6,853 bases of DNA from Gammaproteobacteria bacterium (GTDB lineage: Bacteria; Pseudomonadota; Gammaproteobacteria; Pseudomonadales; Pseudohongiellaceae), in the NCBI GenBank assembly GCA_002719575.1, contig PBHS01000019.1, forward strand, positions 34,335 through 41,187, in the 5' to 3' direction. The notes under the pieces were generated by a model. That model was not told the origin of the DNA, did no database searches, and was given only the letters and a program-made list of their open reading frames with translations. Position 1 is the stretch's first letter, and every line of letters starts with the position of its first letter. The position numbers and the translations under genes were made by a program. This document shows, one piece after another, positions 6,394-6,853 of the stretch.

Positions 6394-6570
6394 GCCAAAC
6401 GAAACATATATGCTTTAGAGCCTAGGAGCGCATGGAAACGCAACACGACTCCCATTATCAAGTAGTTCGGAGATCCGACTAAAGGTGTCTATTCGATATC
6501 TTGTATGATGAGCTGTATCATCTGCCCCGCCAGCTGAAAGGGCACTCCCTCAATCGGCCTTTAAGGACGT

Positions 6571-6690
6571 ATGGAGCGCAAGAAAACACACCATCAACTC
6601 GGTGGGGCAATGAAAAAACGCGCTCCTCAGTGGGCAATTAGCACAAACACAGCGTATCAAAGGCTCCAAAGATCCGTAGGTTTCTCCTAA
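6571..6690 (+). CDS. Possible 39-aa basic leader peptide
   Basis: ATG 6571 opens a 39-codon frame ending at TAA 6688-6690, 35 bp before prpB. TAAGGA (6562-6567) lies only 3 nt before the ATG, closer than ideal. The product is strongly basic (MERKKTHHQ, then MKKRAP), with no signal peptide or recognised domain. It may be a leader peptide or chance; the high AAA/ACA content of the DNA alone would favour K, T and N codons. Confidence 0.2.
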   Translation: MERKKTHHQLGGAMKKRAPQWAISTNTAYQRLQRSVGFS

Positions 6691-6714
6691 ATCAAGATGA
6701 TAAACGCAAAAACT

Positions 6715-6719
6715 GAGGT
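6715..6719 (+). promoter_or_regulatory. Ribosome binding site for prpB
   Basis: GAGGT lies 6 nt before the ATG at 6726, the best-placed ribosome site in the window, and fixes the prpB start. Confidence 0.75.
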
Positions 6720-6725
6720 AGACAC

Positions 6726-6853
6726 ATGAACGAAAAAGGTGCCGGCAAGCGTTTCCGTCTTGCACTCGAGGCCAACCGCCCTCTGCAGATTGTTGGTACA
6801 ATCAACGCCTACTGCGCCATGCTGGCAGAAAACGTGGGCCATCAGGCCATCTA
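6726..6853 (+). CDS. prpB: 2-methylisocitrate lyase (partial, N-terminus only)
   Basis: Only the first 42 codons are inside the window. The sequence GKRFRLALEANRPLQIVGTI followed by NAYCAMLAENVGHQAI aligns closely with the start of E. coli PrpB (GKAFRAAL, PLQIVGTINA, ALLAQRAGYQAI). PrpB cleaves 2-methylisocitrate to pyruvate and succinate, the last step of the methylcitrate cycle for propionate use, in the cytosol. The catalytic KKCGH region lies outside. Related isocitrate lyase family members such as phosphonopyruvate hydrolase differ in this N-terminal block, so prpB is preferred. prpC and other methylcitrate genes are expected to the right. Confidence 0.88.
   Translation, partial: MNEKGAGKRFRLALEANRPLQIVGTINAYCAMLAENVGHQAI

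Larger units (their letters stand above)
6060..6725. other. Long gene-poor leader region upstream of prpB
   Basis: This 666 bp stretch has no recognised gene. It holds several clean inverted repeats (6065-6090, 6212-6234, 6236-6257, 6340-6356, 6379-6393), a tandem TGTATnAT pair near 6502-6521 and two tiny ORFs (6432-6482, 6571-6690). I found no GG-N10-GC sigma-54 site on the plus strand, so the PrpR/sigma-54 control known for the E. coli prp operon is not suggested. A structured leader RNA, an untranslated regulatory RNA or operator sites are possible. Confidence 0.5.

Noticed and set aside
6550..6801. 83-codon minus-strand frame overlapping prpB
   Set aside because: It is antisense to the clear prpB start and its ribosome site; Cys-rich composition is typical of a shadow frame.

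Overview
The window looks like chromosomal DNA from a motile, probably aerobic gammaproteobacterium of the Pseudomonadales/Cellvibrionales type, perhaps marine. The gene order DUF2066 gene / purM-purN-DUF3108 gene is one I know from Pseudomonas and relatives. The sigma-54 regulator is FleQ-like over its whole length, and the last gene begins a methylcitrate-cycle locus. Base composition looks balanced (about 50% GC by eye). I saw no insertion sequence, integrase, CRISPR array or complete tRNA.

Left block (1-3373). A DUF2066 envelope-type gene runs leftwards off the window and diverges from purM across a 144 bp gap. purM, purN and a DUF3108 gene run rightwards as one likely operon: 48 bp separate purM and purN, and purN overlaps the next gene by ATGA. 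PurM and PurN catalyse steps 5 and 3 of de novo purine synthesis. The DUF3108 product has a signal peptide, so an exported protein appears translationally coupled to a cytoplasmic enzyme.

Middle block (3412-5522). On the minus strand, convergent with the DUF3108 gene, lies a fleQ/flrA-type master flagellar regulator. A 311 bp gap separates it from a divergent small gene whose C-terminal half resembles FlgM, the anti-sigma-28 factor. A top-tier activator and a late-stage flagellar checkpoint protein therefore sit side by side, without the usual flgA/flgN or fleS/fleR neighbours. The gap holds a sigma-54-type GG-N10-GC site facing flgM and an inverted repeat just before its start.

Right block (5523-6853). 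A 309 bp stretch without a convincing gene contains an exact GCCGATAA, the sigma-28 -10 motif. A 75-residue unknown protein follows. Then come 666 bp with no recognised gene but several clean inverted repeats and two tiny ORFs, and finally the 5' end of prpB (2-methylisocitrate lyase), which runs off the right edge.

The most interesting points are the FleQ homologue's loss of one arginine of the c-di-GMP-binding ExxxR motif while its other contact residues are kept, the isolated fleQ/flgM pair, the unknown 75-aa protein, and the long palindrome-rich leader before prpB. I do not see clear proof of a wholly new system.
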